NCBI GenBank assembly: GCA_020201485.1
Contig: JAIVGT010000227.1
Span: 1 to 7,274 of the forward strand
Direction of reading: 5' to 3'
DNA from: Halobacteriales archaeon
GTDB taxonomy: Archaea > Thermoplasmatota > SW-10-69-26 > JACQPN01 > JAIVGT01
DNA: 7,274 bases
Shown: positions 5,793 to 7,274 of the stretch, one piece after another
Layout: each line of letters starts with the position of its first letter
How positions within the stretch are numbered: position 1 is the stretch's first letter
The notes under the pieces: model-generated
What the model was told of the DNA's origin: nothing
Databases searched by the model: none
The model's input: only the letters and a program-made list of their open reading frames with translations
Translations under genes and position numbers: made by a program

Positions 5793-7274
5793 CTAGGCCG
5801 AATGGGCCTGTCGCGTCCGGAGGAGGTTCAGGGCGCTGCCCGCGCGGAACCACAGCACCTGCTCCGCGTTCAGCGTGTGCCGGAGCTTCAGCGTCTGCGT
5901 CGTCCCGTCGGCGTGCGTCACGGTGCACAGCACCTCCCGGCCCGGGGCGAGGTCGTGCACGTGCAGGCCGATGCGGTCGTCGCTGCGCAGAGCCTCGTAC
6001 TCCGCCGGGTTGCCGAAGGTGAGCGCGAGCACGCCCTGCTTCTTCAGGTTCGACTCGTGGATGCGGGCGAAGCTGCGGGCGATGATGGCGGCTGCGCCGA
6101 GGAAGCGCGGGCTCATGGCCGCGTGCTCCCGCGAGCTGCCCTCGCCGTAGTTCTCGTCGCCGATGACGACCCAGCGCAGGCCCTTCGCCTTGTACTGCCG
6201 GGCGATGCGGGGCAGCTCCTCCTCCGCGCCGTTGAGCTGGTTCAGCCCGGTCCCGGCTTTCCCGGTGAAGGCGTTGTTCGCGCCGAGGAACATGTTGTCG
6301 CTGATCTTGTCCAGGTGCCCGCGGTAGCGGAGCCAGCTTCCGGCCGGGCTGATGTGGTCCGTGGTGCACTTGCCCTTGGCCTTGAGGAGCACGGGCAGGC
6401 CGTCGAAGTCCTGGCCGTCCCAGGCGGCGAACGCCTCCACCGGGGCGAGCCGCTCGCTCCCCTTGCGCAGGGCGAGCGGCACGTCGCGGCCGGTCGGCGG
6501 CGGCGGGATGTACCCCTCGAAGGCGCGCACGAAGCCGTTCGGCGGCACCTCGGGCGCGGGCGGCGGAGGGTGGAGCTTGAAGCGCTTGCCGTCGCTGCCC
6601 GTGAGCTCGTCGCGCAGCGGGTTGAAGCCGAGGTGCCCGCTCAGCCCGTAGGCGATGACGATCTCCGGGCTGCCCATGAACGCCATCGTCGCCGGGTTGG
6701 CGTCGTTGCGCGCGGGGAAGTTCCGGTTGTAGCTCGTGACGATGGTGTTGACCTCGCCCGGCTTCAGCTCCGGCCGGCGCCACTGCCCGATGCACGGCCC
6801 GCACGCGTTCGCGAGCACGGTCGCGCCCACGGACTCGAAGACCTGGAGCAGGCCATCGCGCTCGATGGTGGCGCGGATCTGCTCGCTTCCGGGCGTGACG
6901 AGCAGGGGCGTGGCCATGCGCAGGCCGTGGTCCTTGGCCTGCTGGGCGATGTGCGCGGCGCGCGCCATGTCCTCGTAGCTGCTGTTCGTGCAGCTCCCGA
7001 TGAGCGCCACGCTGATGCGGTCCGGGTAGTGCTCCTTCGCCGCGGCCGCGGGCACGTCGCTGATGGGGCGCGCCAGGTCGGGCGTGTGCGGCCCGACGAG
7101 GTGCGGCTCGAGCGTGCTCAGGTCGATCTCCACGACCTTGTCGTAGTAGCTCGCCGGGTCCGCCTGGGCCTCGGCGTCGGCGGTGAGCAGGTGGTGGAAC
7201 CGGTCGGCGAGCTGCGCCAGGGCCTCGCGCTGCGTGGCGCGCAGGTAGGTGTCCATGCGCCCGTCGTGCGGGAA
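5793..7274 (-). CDS. acn: Aconitate hydratase, mitochondrial type, N-terminally truncated by window edge
   Basis: 493 residues are visible, open at the right edge. Relative to the mature mitochondrial enzyme about 260 N-terminal residues lie outside. It isomerises citrate to isocitrate through cis-aconitate with a [4Fe-4S] cluster. The cluster ligands are C95 in LIGSCTNSSYEDM and C158, C161 in ANACGPCIGQW, with exactly the 63- and 3-residue spacing of pig C358, C421 and C424. The swivelling C-terminal domain shows KCTTDHIS (about 302-309) and catalytic GEGSSREH (377-384). The end LWFRAGSALNLL matches the mitochondrial family. The motifs exclude the AcnA/IRP and AcnB types. The inter-domain linker is unusually proline-rich (PPPPAP and PPPP). 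The internal ATG at 7256 is not the start, because the conserved FPHDGRM runs through it. The small zinc-protein gene follows 36 bp downstream, and icd, the next enzyme, is 2 kb away. Confidence 0.96.
   Translation of the reverse strand, partial: FPHDGRMDTYLRATQREALAQLADRFHHLLTADAEAQADPASYYDKVVEIDLSTLEPHLVGPHTPDLARPISDVPAAAAKEHYPDRISVALIGSCTNSSYEDMARAAHIAQQAKDHGLRMATPLLVTPGSEQIRATIERDGLLQVFESVGATVLANACGPCIGQWRRPELKPGEVNTIVTSYNRNFPARNDANPATMAFMGSPEIVIAYGLSGHLGFNPLRDELTGSDGKRFKLHPPPPAPEVPPNGFVRAFEGYIPPPPTGRDVPLALRKGSERLAPVEAFAAWDGQDFDGLPVLLKAKGKCTTDHISPAGSWLRYRGHLDKISDNMFLGANNAFTGKAGTGLNQLNGAEEELPRIARQYKAKGLRWVVIGDENYGEGSSREHAAMSPRFLGAAAIIARSFARIHESNLKKQGVLALTFGNPAEYEALRSDDRIGLHVHDLAPGREVLCTVTHADGTTQTLKLRHTLNAEQVLWFRAGSALNLLRTRQAHSA

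Noticed and set aside
5770..6804. 344-residue open frame on the - strand
   Set aside because: A shifted frame within aconitase; the aconitase frame holds the conserved Fe-S and catalytic motifs.
7254..7256. ATG taken as the aconitase start
   Set aside because: The conserved aconitase segment FPHDGRM continues through and upstream of it to the window edge, so the gene is partial.

Overview
This is a compact, very G+C-rich window (roughly 70 % by eye; nearly every third codon position is G or C). It is almost certainly from an archaeon. The evidence is an archaeal-type SepF, an archaeal ZPR1 zinc-finger protein, an archaeal MCTS1/Tma20-like pre-PUA+PUA protein, TATA-like boxes at the spacing expected for TBP/TFB promoters, and several GTG starts that look leaderless. 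Isocitrate dehydrogenase and aconitase point to an oxidative TCA branch. The proteins are not strongly acidic, which argues against a haloarchaeon. A high-G+C member of Thermoplasmatota is my best guess, but the window alone cannot settle it.

Layout. (1) 2-499 (+): C-terminal part of a winged-helix regulator with two membrane helices, cut by the window edge. (2) 490-2121 (-): three genes read leftward, first the MCTS1-like PUA protein, then sepF with its own TATA box and Shine-Dalgarno, then the ZPR1 protein. (3) 2245-2562 (+): a small single-span membrane protein, divergent from the PUA gene. (4) 2564-3802 (-): NADP-type isocitrate dehydrogenase, icd. (5) 3924-4565 (+): a histidine-rich protein of unknown function, divergent from icd. 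(6) 4562-4768 (-): a possible small secreted protein. (7) 4852-5469 (+): a DedA-family membrane protein. (8) 5466-5756 (-): a small zinc-binding protein 36 bp behind aconitase. (9) 5793-7274 (-): mitochondrial-type aconitase, with its N-terminal third off the right edge.

How it works together. Aconitase and isocitrate dehydrogenase catalyse consecutive steps, citrate to isocitrate to 2-oxoglutarate, but sit about 2 kb apart with unrelated genes between them. The leftward block joins cell division (SepF) with two probable translation-related proteins (MCTS1-like and ZPR1). Strand switches are frequent. Tail-to-tail neighbours overlap by 4 to 10 bp or are separated by 1 bp, so opposing transcripts must overlap. 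Divergent pairs are separated by only 83 to 123 bp, and these gaps hold the AT-rich promoter patches and several dyads or repeats.

No rRNA, tRNA, CRISPR array, insertion sequence or integrase was seen. There is no gene-free stretch longer than about 125 bp. The best candidates for something undescribed are the His-rich 213-residue protein, the inverted repeat centred on the sepF TATA box, and the strong hairpin at 2164-2198. I see no convincing new defence or mobile system.
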